This document shows, in pieces, positions 8,132 to 16,077 of a stretch of DNA of 62,246 nucleotides (positions are counted from its first letter, which is position 1; the number at the start of each line of letters is the position of its first letter). Under the pieces are notes generated by a model. The model worked only from the letters and a program-made list of their open reading frames with translations, was not told where the DNA came from and made no database searches. A program made the translations under genes and the position numbers. This DNA comes from Planctomycetota bacterium (GTDB taxonomy: Bacteria; Planctomycetota; UBA1135; UBA2386): contig JAEUHS010000019.1 in assembly GCA_016794035.1 (NCBI GenBank), positions 1 to 62,246 on the forward strand. Direction: 5' to 3'.

Positions 8132-9229
8132 CTAGGACCTGCGGTCGTGGTGCGCCTTGCGGCCACCGCGCGGGATCTTCGCGCCCGAGATCGTCTGCGC
8201 GCGCAGGCGGCGCGACAGGTCGAGGCAGCGATCGAGCAGCGCACGCGTGCCGTCGCGCAGCTCTTCGCTGGCCTCGACCTGACGCACGTTGTTCTCCATG
8301 TCCTCGGCCGACCAGCCGCGGCTGTGCGCGACGTAGGGGAACGGCGGGAACACGCAGCCGATCTCGGCGAAGAAGCCGAGCATCGAGCCGGCGACGGCCT
8401 GGATGTTGTCCTGGCCGCCGGTGATGACGAAGCCGACGACCTTGTCGCGGATCAGCACGTTGTCGCGGATCGTGATCTGGTTCTGCACGCAGTTCATGCG
8501 CTCGACCATCTTGTGGTACAGCGAACTGGCCGTGCCCCAGCGGATCGGCGTCGCCACCAGGATCACGTCGGCCCAGTGCACGATGCCCTCGTAGACCCGG
8601 TCCATCTGGTCCTGGCTGTCGAGCTGCGTGATCGAGCACGGCCAGGTGCAGGCCTGCGCGCTCTTGGAGTAGAAGCCCTCGCAGGCGCGGAACGTGAGCT
8701 CGGACAGCTTCACCAGACGCGTCTCGAGGCCGAGCCCGGCGCGCGCATGCTCGAGCGCGGCTTGCAGCAGCAGCTCCGAGGTCGACGTGCGCGGGTGCGC
8801 GGCGTCCATCGCCGTCGTCGAGATGCCGAGCACGCGCGGCGGTCCGGCGTGCGGTTCGAGCGCGCGGGCCAGCGGGTGTGGTGGGTGCGGCAGCTTGTTG
8901 CGCTTCGTCGTCGGCTGTGCGCGGACCAGCACGCGGCCGTTCTCGACCTTGACGTCGTGCCGCGGCACGCGGTCCGCCTCGTAGCCGGGTTCGCCTTCGC
9001 CGGTCGTGCGGTGGAACTTCCAGTAGTGCCACGGGCAGACGACGTAGTCGCCGTCGAGCTGGCCCTCGCCGAGCGGGCCGCCGACGTGGTTGCACGCGCC
9101 GGCGATGGCGCCGAAGCGGCCGTCCTGGCAGGACAGCGCGATCGGCTTCTTGCCGAGGTGCACCTGCTGCAGCGGGCGCCGGCCCAGTTCGTCGGCGCTG
9201 CCGACGTCGATCCACTCTGCGTCGCTCAT
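8132..9229 (-). CDS. Rieske [2Fe-2S] domain fused to a flavodoxin-fold NAD(P)H reductase
   Basis: A 365-residue two-domain protein. Residues 1-105 are a Rieske ferredoxin with CxH (C46, H48) and CxxH (C65, H68) ligands, the latter in VVCPWHYWKF. After a Pro/His-rich linker, residues about 130-350 form an NADPH-dependent FMN reductase-like flavodoxin fold: VLGISTTAMDAAHPRTSTSELLL at the phosphate loop, and ADVILVATPIRWGTASSLYHKMVERM plus GGQDNIQ near the flavin. Electrons could pass between FMN and the 2Fe-2S cluster in one chain, so it may be a self-contained quinone or nitro reductase. I do not know this fusion as a named family. A strong AGGAGG lies 4 nt before the ATG. It is divergent from the histidine kinase. 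Confidence 0.82.
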   Translation of the reverse strand: MSDAEWIDVGSADELGRRPLQQVHLGKKPIALSCQDGRFGAIAGACNHVGGPLGEGQLDGDYVVCPWHYWKFHRTTGEGEPGYEADRVPRHDVKVENGRVLVRAQPTTKRNKLPHPPHPLARALEPHAGPPRVLGISTTAMDAAHPRTSTSELLLQAALEHARAGLGLETRLVKLSELTFRACEGFYSKSAQACTWPCSITQLDSQDQMDRVYEGIVHWADVILVATPIRWGTASSLYHKMVERMNCVQNQITIRDNVLIRDKVVGFVITGGQDNIQAVAGSMLGFFAEIGCVFPPFPYVAHSRGWSAEDMENNVRQVEASEELRDGTRALLDRCLDLSRRLRAQTISGAKIPRGGRKAHHDRRS

Positions 9230-9333
9230 GGTCCTCCTGGTCGGGACTCACTACAACGACCGCAGCGGGCGTGCACAAGCGTGCCCCAGCCCGCCGGCAG
9301 GGCCTCGCCGCTGCCGGGTTCGCCCGCATGCGC

Positions 9334-9339
9334 TACGCT
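9334..9339 (+). promoter_or_regulatory. -10-like hexamer TACGCT before hybrid histidine kinase gene
   Basis: TACGCT lies 24 nt before ATG 9364, giving a short leader and supporting that start rather than the in-frame upstream ATG codons. Confidence 0.4.
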
Positions 9340-9363
9340 CCCGACAACTCCTCGGCGGCGCAG

Positions 9364-11223
9364 ATGTACTTCCTGGACGGCACTGGCTTCTTCTCGCTGA
9401 TCTGCCTGCTGATCCAGTGCATCCTGGCGTGGATCTTCACGGCGTTCTTCGTCGCGCTGTCGCCGGGCCGATCGCCGTGGCTGGGGCGCTGGCGGCTGGC
9501 GTTCCTCGGCCTCGGCGCCGCCCTGACGGCGGTCTCGGTCCGGTTCGTGTGGGCGCAATACCACATCGTCGGCGACCACGTGATCCAGGACGGCGACCCC
9601 GCCGCCCGCGTCGCCTACGGGGTCTACCTGGCTGGCAAGATCGCGTTCACGTGGTTCCTGCTCGGCGGCATCGCGGCGCTGCGGCAGCGCCCGTGGCCGC
9701 GGGGTCGCCTGCTGCCCGCGGCGCTGATCGTCGGTGGCCTGGGCCTGGGCGCCGGCGTGCCGACGGTGGACTGGACGCTCCAGCTGCAGGTGCCCATGGT
9801 CGTGGGCGGCTTCGGCTGCGCGTGGCTGTGGCTGCGGCCGCGCGCGGACGAAGCGCGCGACGTCGGGCGAACGGTCGTGCGCGGCGTGCTCGGCGTGTGG
9901 ACGTTCGTGTGGGTGCTGTACGGCGTCGCGATCGGCGACATCGGGCTGTTCACGCCGGACCTCGAGTCGCCGTGGCGCATCGTGCTGCGGCTCAACTCGC
10001 TGATCGACCTGTCGCTGCAGGTCGCGCTGGCCGCCGGCCTGATCGTGCTGGTGATGCACGACGCCCAGCAGGCGACGATCCGCGCGCAGCGCGAACGGGA
10101 TCGGCTGCGCGACCAGGTCGAGCGCGACGAGAAGCTGCGCTCGCTGAGCACGCTGGTCGGCGGCGTCGCGCACGAGATCAACAACCCGTTGACCGCGATC
10201 CTCGGGTTCGCCGAGGACCTCAGCGACGGCGATCCGGGCGTGCGCGAACGCGCCGCCCGCGTCGTGCGCGAACAGGCCGAACGCTGCCGCCGGATCGTGC
10301 AACGCATGTCGGTGCTGGGCCGTCAGCAGCCGTTCGTGCGCCGACCGATCGCCGTCGAGGAACTGCTCGGGCGGGTCGTGCGCGGTTTCGAGCGGCAGGT
10401 GGACGCGGCGGGCGTCACGTTCGAGGTCGATCCGACGGCCGGCGAGCACACGGTGTTCGCCGACGGCGCCGCGATCGAACAGGTGCTGACGAACCTGCTG
10501 GCGAACGCGTTGCAGGCGACGCCGCGCGGCGGCCGCGTCGCGCTGGCGACCCGTTTGTACGACGGGCGCCTGCGCTTCGTGGTCGACGACGCCGGGCCCG
10601 GGGTGCCGGTCACCGATCGCGCGCGCATCTTCGAGCCGTTCTGGACCAGCAAGCGCGCCGGCGTCGGCACCGGCATCGGCCTCGCGATCGCCGAGACCGT
10701 GGCGCAGGCACACGGCAGCAGCATCGCCGTCGGCGACTCGCCGCTCGGCGGCGCGCGGTTCGAGTTCTCGCTGCCATTGCACACGGGTGCCACCGTGCAC
10801 GGCGCGGCGGGGGCGTCGGCCGGCGCGGCCGAGCCCGTGGATCTGGACGTGTTGATCGTCGACGACGAACCGCAGGTGCGGTCCGTGATCCGCCGACACG
10901 TGCAGGCGCAGGGCTGGCGCGCCGTCGAGGCGGGTTCCGGCGCACAGGGTCTCGAGCTGCTGCTGCACGGCGGCATGCGCTTCGACGCCGTCGTCTGCGA
11001 CCTGCGCATGCCCGGGATCTCCGGCGTGCAGGTGCACGATGCGCTGCGCGACAAGGCGCCGCACCTGCTGCGTCACTTCCTGTTCCTGACCGGGGACCTG
11101 TCGTCGACCGAGGCGCGCGAGTTCCGCGACCGCTGCACGGTGCCGATCGTCACCAAGCCGTTCGTCGGCAGCGAGCTGATGGGCCAGCTGCGGGAGATCG
11201 CGCGGTCGGCGGACAGCGCATAG
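9364..11223 (+). CDS. Hybrid sensor histidine kinase/response receiver
   Basis: A 619-residue membrane kinase. The N-terminal ~235 residues hold seven or so hydrophobic segments (a 7TM-type sensor), then a helix (QRERDRLRDQVERDEKLR) leads into the HisKA dimerisation domain with phospho-acceptor H270 in GGVAHEINNPL. The HATPase_c domain has the N-box NLLANALQA, DDAGPGV and GIGLAI. A C-terminal receiver has acidic pair VDDE, phospho-acceptor D546 in CDLRMPG and lysine in TKPF. Signal, and any DNA-binding partner, are unknown; no response regulator gene is adjacent. The in-frame start at 9271 would add 31 residues without a clear role. Confidence 0.88.
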   Translation: MYFLDGTGFFSLICLLIQCILAWIFTAFFVALSPGRSPWLGRWRLAFLGLGAALTAVSVRFVWAQYHIVGDHVIQDGDPAARVAYGVYLAGKIAFTWFLLGGIAALRQRPWPRGRLLPAALIVGGLGLGAGVPTVDWTLQLQVPMVVGGFGCAWLWLRPRADEARDVGRTVVRGVLGVWTFVWVLYGVAIGDIGLFTPDLESPWRIVLRLNSLIDLSLQVALAAGLIVLVMHDAQQATIRAQRERDRLRDQVERDEKLRSLSTLVGGVAHEINNPLTAILGFAEDLSDGDPGVRERAARVVREQAERCRRIVQRMSVLGRQQPFVRRPIAVEELLGRVVRGFERQVDAAGVTFEVDPTAGEHTVFADGAAIEQVLTNLLANALQATPRGGRVALATRLYDGRLRFVVDDAGPGVPVTDRARIFEPFWTSKRAGVGTGIGLAIAETVAQAHGSSIAVGDSPLGGARFEFSLPLHTGATVHGAAGASAGAAEPVDLDVLIVDDEPQVRSVIRRHVQAQGWRAVEAGSGAQGLELLLHGGMRFDAVVCDLRMPGISGVQVHDALRDKAPHLLRHFLFLTGDLSSTEAREFRDRCTVPIVTKPFVGSELMGQLREIARSADSA

Positions 11224-11248
11224 GCGGTCGGATCGCGCTCGCCGAGCG

Positions 11249-11632
11249 TCAGGCGGCGCGATGGGTCGCCGCCGGCCGGTGCGTCGGCGCGCCGAGCCAG
11301 GTGCAGGCGGCGATCGCACCCGCCGGCAGGGCGATCAGCCACAGCGACACGTGCCAGCGACCGCTCGGGTCGTGGAAGAACCACAACGACCAGGCGCCGA
11401 GCGCGGCGAGCGCGAGCGCGCCGATGCGCGGCCGGAACCAGGCGAGCGCCGCCACGGCCCAGAGGCCGCCGAGCATGACGGCCGGTTCGATCGCGGCGCC
11501 TTCGCTGGCCATCACCGAGACGATGAACCAGGTCCAGAAGCCGACCCAGGCCAGCAGAGAGAGGCGCGCGAGCAGCCGCAGGGCGCGGCTCGGGCTGGAA
11601 CTCGGGGTCTTGGAGTCTTCGTTCGGGTGCAT
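11249..11632 (-). CDS. Small membrane protein, unknown function
   Basis: 127 residues with three or four hydrophobic helices (residues about 20-45, 50-65, 70-88, 95-110) and short polar ends. I do not recognise the family. The start is ATG 11632, with GAGG about 8 nt upstream; a longer frame to 11713 is possible but adds non-hydrophobic sequence. It lies convergent to the histidine kinase (25 bases between stops) and downstream of the TetR gene on the same strand. Confidence 0.55.
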   Translation of the reverse strand: MHPNEDSKTPSSSPSRALRLLARLSLLAWVGFWTWFIVSVMASEGAAIEPAVMLGGLWAVAALAWFRPRIGALALAALGAWSLWFFHDPSGRWHVSLWLIALPAGAIAACTWLGAPTHRPAATHRAA

Positions 11633-11728
11633 GACCGCCTCTGGTTGGGTAAGTGAATGCTGACAGAACATCGTGGCCGGGACAAGGCCCGGACCGTTGC
11701 GCATTTCGGCCACCGTGCACGGCCGCGC

Positions 11729-12313
11729 TCAGGAGCCCAGCAGCTGGCGTCCGACCGTACGCAGCAGTTCGGCGCGCTGCTCGCCGGTCAGCAGGTCGAG
11801 TTCGCGCCCCAGGTTGGCGGCGGTGCCGAGCCCGAGCATCGCCCAGGCCGCGAGCTCGGCCGACGGCAGGCCGCGCGCACGGCGCGAACGGCGGTGTTCG
11901 CGGATGCGGGCGCGCAGGAAGTCGTGGAAGCTGGCGTAGGCCTGGCGCAGCGCCCGGGTGATCGCCGGGTCGTCGGTCTCCGAGAGACCGGCGAACAGGA
12001 TGCGGTAGAGGCCGAACTCGCCGAGGTGCACGGCCTCGTAGTCGAGCACGGCCTCGGCGGTGGTCTTGGCGCTGGTGCGCGCGCCGAGTTCGCGGGCCCA
12101 GATCCCCTGCGAGTGTTCGGCGACGTATTCGATCGAGGCCGTGAACATCGTGCGCTTGTCGGGCCAGAGCCGGTAGAGGATCGTCTCCTGCACGCCGCAG
12201 CGGCGGGCCAGCACCGCGGTCGTCGTGCGGCGGTAGCCGAACTCGGCGAACGTCGCGGCGACCGCCGGCAGCAGTTCGGCGCGGCGTTCGGCGCTCAGGT
12301 TCGGACGGCCCAT
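11729..12313 (-). CDS. TetR/AcrR family transcriptional regulator
   Basis: A 194-residue repressor-like protein. An N-terminal helix-turn-helix lies at about residues 10-55 (AVAATFAEFGYRRTTTAVLARRCGVQETILYRLWPDKRTMF), followed by a helical ligand/dimerisation domain. Ligand and targets are unknown. Because the membrane methyltransferase (12457-12918) lies upstream on the same strand and a small membrane protein downstream, either may be a target. The start is ATG, with the hexamer TATCGT 11 nt before it. Confidence 0.87.
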   Translation of the reverse strand: MGRPNLSAERRAELLPAVAATFAEFGYRRTTTAVLARRCGVQETILYRLWPDKRTMFTASIEYVAEHSQGIWARELGARTSAKTTAEAVLDYEAVHLGEFGLYRILFAGLSETDDPAITRALRQAYASFHDFLRARIREHRRSRRARGLPSAELAAWAMLGLGTAANLGRELDLLTGEQRAELLRTVGRQLLGS

Positions 12314-12324
12314 CGTGCGCGGCG

Positions 12325-12330
12325 ACGATA
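12325..12330 (-). promoter_or_regulatory. -10-like hexamer TATCGT before tetR-type gene
   Basis: Reading on the minus strand, TATCGT ends 11 nt before the ATG at 12313, implying a leader of only a few bases. Confidence 0.42.
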
Positions 12331-12456
12331 GCCGCGCGCGCGGCCGCTCACCACAGCGACAGCGTGGTGGCGTCGGCCCAGCGGCGGCGCGGCTGAGCCG
12401 GAAGCCGGCGATGACTCTCCATGTGGGGCGGCCGCGGTTCGCAGGCGGGCTGGTGG

Positions 12457-12918
12457 TCAGAGCCAGCGGCGCACGGTGGCGCGGTAGGCGGCGAACTCCG
12501 CGCCGAACCGCGCGGCCAGCGCCGCTTCCTCGGGGCCGATCTGCAGGCGGTTCATCAGCGGCACGAAGGTGATGGCGAGCAGCAGGGCGAGCGGGTGGGC
12601 GAGACACACGGCCCAGCCGAGCGGCACGAGCAGCATGCCCAGGTACATCGGATTGCGCGTGCGGCGGTAGATGCCGGCGACCACCAGGTGGGAGGCGGCC
12701 TCGGGCCGGAGGGGGTGGATCGTGGTCCCGACCCGGCGGAACGAGATCACGCCCAGGACGGCGAGGACCAGACCGGCGATGGCCAGCACGGCTGCGAGGG
12801 GCCGCCGCGCGGGCAGGGGGAAGCCCAACGCGGGCACGAGCCATGCGGTCACGCCCATCCCGGCGCCGAGGAGCAGGCACGTGACGACCGGTGGGATCTT
12901 CCGCTCGAGGGCGCGCAT
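12457..12918 (-). CDS. Isoprenylcysteine carboxyl methyltransferase / PEMT-like membrane methyltransferase
   Basis: 153 residues with four hydrophobic segments and the C-terminal signature of the ICMT/phospholipid N-methyltransferase family: GIYRRTRNPMYLGMLLVPLGWAV, then EE at the SAM site and FGAEFAAYRATVRRWL at the end. Such proteins methylate lipids or small hydrophobic substrates using SAM from the membrane face; the substrate is not predictable. The start is ATG. It sits upstream of the TetR gene on the same strand, with 143 bases between them. Confidence 0.8.
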   Translation of the reverse strand: MRALERKIPPVVTCLLLGAGMGVTAWLVPALGFPLPARRPLAAVLAIAGLVLAVLGVISFRRVGTTIHPLRPEAASHLVVAGIYRRTRNPMYLGMLLVPLGWAVCLAHPLALLLAITFVPLMNRLQIGPEEAALAARFGAEFAAYRATVRRWL

Positions 12919-13009
12919 GTCGGCGACGAATGGACGATCCTGGCTGGACCGAGCCGGCGGCGGTCGCCGGCGGTGCGGCGGCGAAGGGTCGCCGCCGCAC
13001 TCGCGCCGG

Positions 13010-13984
13010 TCACTTCAGCGGCGTGTCGAGCGCCGTCTGGATCTTCGCGGCGCGCGCGCCGACCTTGGTGTTGGCGCTGGTCTTCACCACCGCGGCCAGG
13101 GCCTTCGGCGCGCTGTCCAGCTTCTTGTCGCGCAGCAGCTTGATCGCCTTCTCGAGCTTCTTGTCGGCGGCGAGTTCGGCCTTGCCGGCGTCGCTGTCGA
13201 ACTCGGCGAGGATCGTCGCCACCTCGGCGGTCCACGCCTCGTGGCCGGCGACACCCTTCGCCAGAGTCTTGGCGCTGGCCTGCGCGTCGAGCCAGCGACC
13301 CTGCTCCTGCAGGTTCTTGATCGCGTTCTTCGCCGACGTGTAGCGCGCGTCGACCTCGGCCTGCAGCGCGGTGCGCTCCTGGCCTTCGGCCATCGCCGCG
13401 ACCAGCGTGTTGGCGGCCTCGAGGTCTCCCTTGCCGTACAGCGCCGCGCGCACCTTGCGCGCCTCGGCGGTGTCGCCCCAGCCCTTCTTGACCTTGACCA
13501 GCTCGGCGTCGATCAGGTCGCTGATCTTCTTGGTCGCGGACAGCGGATTGCCGGCCCACAGCAGCGTGCCGTCGACGCCGATCAGCCCGCCGTGCGGGAT
13601 GCCGTCGGACGGTGGCAGCGGGACCGAGACGCCGACCGACGAGAAGCACTCGTTGTCGGGGAAGGTCTTCCAGAGGAAGTGTTCCAGCTCGGCTTCGTTC
13701 GCGCCCTGGGCTTCGACCAGGATCGTGACGAGGCCCTTGGGGGCCAGTTCTTCATTGTGCTTGATGGCGCTCGGCACGGAGCTGCCAACGCAGGGGCCTC
13801 AATGTGTGCCCCAGACGTCGATCATCACCGGCTGGCCGAAGAACTCAGACAGGCTCTGCCGACCGTCGCCGTTGAGGAACGTCGGGAACTTGCAGTCGGG
13901 GACCTTGTCGCCGACCGCGGCGTTCTGCGCGGCCAGCGGCAGCGCCAGCAGCACGGACATCAGGCTGAGTCGTGGGTTCATCAT
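13010..13984 (-). CDS. Secreted thioredoxin-like selenoprotein (UGPC redox motif; in-frame TGA read as selenocysteine)
   Basis: If the TGA at 13799-13801 is read through, one frame of 324 residues results. A signal peptide (residues 1-20, ending LAAQ) leads into a TlpA/AhpC-type thioredoxin fold: VGDKVPDCKFPTFLNGD, QPVMIDVWGTH, then U62-G-P-C65, and later GIPHGGLIGVDGTLLWAG with the cis-proline. In relatives residue 62 is the nucleophilic Cys of CGPC. Residues ~190-324 are a Lys/Ala-rich helical tail. The frame is continuous on both sides of the TGA, and the downstream part alone would lack both the signal and half the fold. A hairpin with SECIS geometry follows the TGA. Likely a periplasmic thiol/disulfide or peroxide reductase. 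It needs SelA/SelB/SelC/SelD elsewhere in the genome. The alternative is a TGC-to-TGA mutation or read error. Confidence 0.75.
13768..13792 (-). ncRNA. Candidate bacterial SECIS hairpin within the coding sequence
   Basis: On the mRNA sense strand, starting 6 nt after the TGA, a hairpin can form with three pairs, a one-base bulge, then six pairs, capped by the hexaloop GCUCCG (13777-13782). The loop starts with G, 17 nt after the stop. Bacterial SECIS elements generally have an apical loop about 16-37 nt after UGA with G at its start, so geometry fits. The bulged base is G rather than the usual U. Confidence 0.5.
13799..13801 (-). other. In-frame TGA codon, putative selenocysteine (residue 62)
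   Basis: The TGA occupies the first position of a CxxC-type motif (TGA-Gly-Pro-Cys). The sequence on both sides, read in one frame, completes a thioredoxin fold. Confidence 0.7.
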
Positions 13985-14012
13985 GGGTCGTGGGGTGTGG
14001 GGCGAGCGCGGC

Positions 14013-14018
14013 AGCATA
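14013..14018 (-). promoter_or_regulatory. Extended -10-like element before selenoprotein gene
   Basis: Minus-strand TGGTATGCT combines an upstream TG with hexamer TATGCT, 28 nt before the ATG at 13984. Confidence 0.4.
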
Positions 14019-14141
14019 CCAAGTGCGCGCGGGAATCGGTGCTCGTGGAACCGGCCGATCGCGCGGCCGCGGCGCAACGAAGGCGCCGATGCCATCGGCG
14101 CCGGGCCTCTCGGCGTTCCAGGACCGGCAGATCGCGGCCGA

Positions 14142-14147
14142 TACGGT
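14142..14147 (+). promoter_or_regulatory. -10-like hexamer TACGGT before methyltransferase gene
   Basis: TACGGT lies 17 nt before ATG 14165, with a GGAGG ribosome-binding site in between. This and the TATGCT on the other strand form a divergent promoter region. Confidence 0.35.
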
Positions 14148-14164
14148 CGGCGGAGGTCACGAAG

Positions 14165-14902
14165 ATGTCCACGCTCGTTCCGGTCGGCGTCGCCGACGCC
14201 CACGTCCATCGCCTGTACGGCGAGTACGCCGGTCTGCCGGTCGGCGTCGTCACCCAGTGCGTGCAGCATGCCGCCGCGTTGCAGCAGCTGATCTGGAACG
14301 CGTGCCCCGAAGGCACGTGGGCGGGGAAGGCGTGCGCGTTCCACGAGGGCCACGAGGAGGCGGTGTTCGGGCTGATGCAGCGCACGGTCAGCCGCGCCCA
14401 GCGCCGCGTCGAACACGACCAGTCGGGCCTCACCGGCCAGCTCGCGGAGGCCGGCGACGACGTGCTCGACTTCGGCGGCGGCCTCGGCTTCAGCGCGTCG
14501 CTGCTGCGCGACGCCGGCAAGAACGTCACCTACGTCGACGTCGACGGCCCGGTGACCGCGTTCGCGCGCTGGTACTTCGAGCGCTGTGGGCAGGACGATG
14601 TCGAGGTGGGCACGACGCCGTCGGCCACCGCCGAACTGCCGAAGGGTCGCCAATGGGACCTGGTGCTCGCCGAGTGCGTGCTCGAATGCGTGCCCGATCC
14701 GGTGGCAACGGTCGAGCGCCTCGCGCGTGCCGTGCGCGGCGGCGGCACGTTGTTCGTCGTGCTGGACGGAGGCGTCGAAGCGGCGGGGGCGACGATGCGG
14801 GCGGTCGACGTCGCGGCGTTGCTCGCGGGCTCGCCGACGCTGCGCGGCATGCGGCACGTTCTGTCCGGCGAGGACGGTCGGCACGCGTTCCGCGCGGACT
14901 AG
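14165..14902 (+). CDS. Class I SAM-dependent methyltransferase
   Basis: 245 residues with a Rossmann methyltransferase core. Motif I is VLDFGGGLGFSASLL, followed by the acidic end of strand 2 (VTYVDVDGP), motif IV-like WDLVLAECVLECVPDP and a post-motif helix VERLARAVRGGGTLFVVLDGG. The N-terminal ~100 residues (with HVHRLYGEYAGLP and CAFHEGHEEAVFGLMQR) are helical and may recognise substrate. The substrate is unknown; the Methyltransf_11/23-like core would suit a small molecule. ATG 14165 is chosen because GGAGG precedes it at good spacing. It is divergent from the selenoprotein gene. Confidence 0.78.
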   Translation: MSTLVPVGVADAHVHRLYGEYAGLPVGVVTQCVQHAAALQQLIWNACPEGTWAGKACAFHEGHEEAVFGLMQRTVSRAQRRVEHDQSGLTGQLAEAGDDVLDFGGGLGFSASLLRDAGKNVTYVDVDGPVTAFARWYFERCGQDDVEVGTTPSATAELPKGRQWDLVLAECVLECVPDPVATVERLARAVRGGGTLFVVLDGGVEAAGATMRAVDVAALLAGSPTLRGMRHVLSGEDGRHAFRAD

Positions 14903-15430
14903 GCGAAGCGCGATCCAGCTTTCCGGCCCGGCGGGTTGCAACCGGCTTCGCCAGGCTCCGGTGACGCATGTCAGAGGTGTTCACCTTCCCGAATTGATCG
15001 CGGTCGCAGAGGTGTAAACGCCTGGTGAAACCCTCGGCCTTCCGACCCCCTGGCTCTGCCAGGGAAGGAAGCGACCGATGACCGAAGATCGAGAAGACGT
15101 ACGAGTACCTCAGCCCCAGCAGACTCCGCCTGTTCCCCCTCTGCCGCGGTTGTTCAGTGAGGCGGATGGGTCCGCCGTGGAGGGGGCTTTCGACGGCGAC
15201 GAGGGAGTCGGCGCAGCCGACTTCCGAGGTGCCGGCGAAAGGTCCCTTCACGGCGGGGCGCGCCGGGTGGCCGAGTCCTGGGAAGACGAGGATCCGCAGG
15301 ACGAGCTGTCGGGCCTGCTGGACCCAGACAGCCAGGGCGTGCGTGGCGCCCGCCCTGCGTCCCGAACCGCAGCGGCTGCATGGTGTGCGGCATCGGCACC
15401 GGACCGTAGTCGGAGCCGATCTCGAAGGGG
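14903..15430. other. Intergenic stretch with hairpin and possible decayed sequence
   Basis: About 528 bases. It includes a near-repeat (CAGAGGTGTTCACC and CAGAGGTGTAAACG, about 36 bases apart) and a hairpin at 15048-15064. A plus-strand ATG frame from 15078 with AGGAAG before it has no recognisable protein character, and it runs antisense into the next gene. The texture (lower GC, mixed frames) suggests a decayed mobile or transferred fragment, but I can name none. Confidence 0.35.
15048..15064. terminator. Hairpin CCCTGG-CTCTG-CCAGGG
   Basis: Perfect 6-bp stem and 5-nt loop, 145 bases past the methyltransferase stop. No T-run follows, so a terminator role is only a possibility. Confidence 0.3.
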
Positions 15431-16077
15431 CTACGGCTCGCGACGCGGTGCGCCGTTGACCATCCGAATGTGGCCCTCGACGGGATCCAGCATCGACGTG
15501 ATCTCTTGCTTGCTCATCGTCCGGACCACGGCGAGACCACGAACCTCGCAGTCGGGGAACCGTGCCGCGACGACCCGCGCGCATCCAAGGAGGGTCGCCC
15601 CTCGGGTGACGACGTCGTCGACGATCGTGATGCGACGCGGCGGCTGCGCCAGCACGTTTGCACACCGGATCGTGTTCTCGTGGTCCGATGGCCCGGGTCG
15701 CTCGGCACCCTTGCGCACCAAGGCGCTCTTTGGGACCGCGGTGTGTCGCACGAGCAGCGGTAGGACCCCGGCGCACAGTCGGCGGGCGGCGAGGCATCAC
15801 AGATCCGGCGTGCTGGCCAGGCGGCGTCCTTGCTCTTGAAGGGTGCGCTGCGTGGAACGGGCACCAGGAGGACATCGTCGCCGAGGAAGTCGCCGAACCT
15901 GCCGTCTCGAAACGCCTCGTCGAACCGTTCACCGATCCGCTCGATGTAGTCCGGCAGGCAGTTCTTGATGTCCGTCACCGCCCGTGCGGCGCGACGCGAC
16001 ATCTCCTGAGTTCCGTCCGGGCCGTAGACCAGCAGCGCCGCGAAGCGGACTTCAGAAAGGGATCGGCGAGACGGCAC
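15431..16077 (-). pseudogene. ComF-like phosphoribosyltransferase, interrupted by a one-base frameshift
   Basis: The N-terminal part (RFAALLVYGPDG, ILPDYIERIGERFDEAF-like helix, DDVLLVPVPRSAPFKSKDAAWPARRICD) lies in one frame starting at GTG 16077. The C-terminal part (ARRLCAGVLPLLVRHT, then the PRPP-binding loop RITIVDDVVTRGATLLGCARVV) lies in another frame, ending at 15431. Joining them needs one extra base near 15794-15803. Together they make a roughly 215-residue type I PRTase of the ComF/GntX class. Its start overlaps the end of the dprA-like gene by 26 bases, so the two are a transcription unit. The break could be a sequence error, inactivation or programmed shifting. Confidence 0.65.

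Noticed and set aside
13010..13777. Separate short cytosolic gene starting at GTG 13775-13777
   Set aside because: It lacks the signal peptide, first strand-helix and redox motif that are encoded in the same frame just upstream of the TGA.
15078..15839. Plus-strand frame starting with a reasonable ribosome-binding site
   Set aside because: No domain or codon-position signal, and it runs antisense to the PRTase gene.
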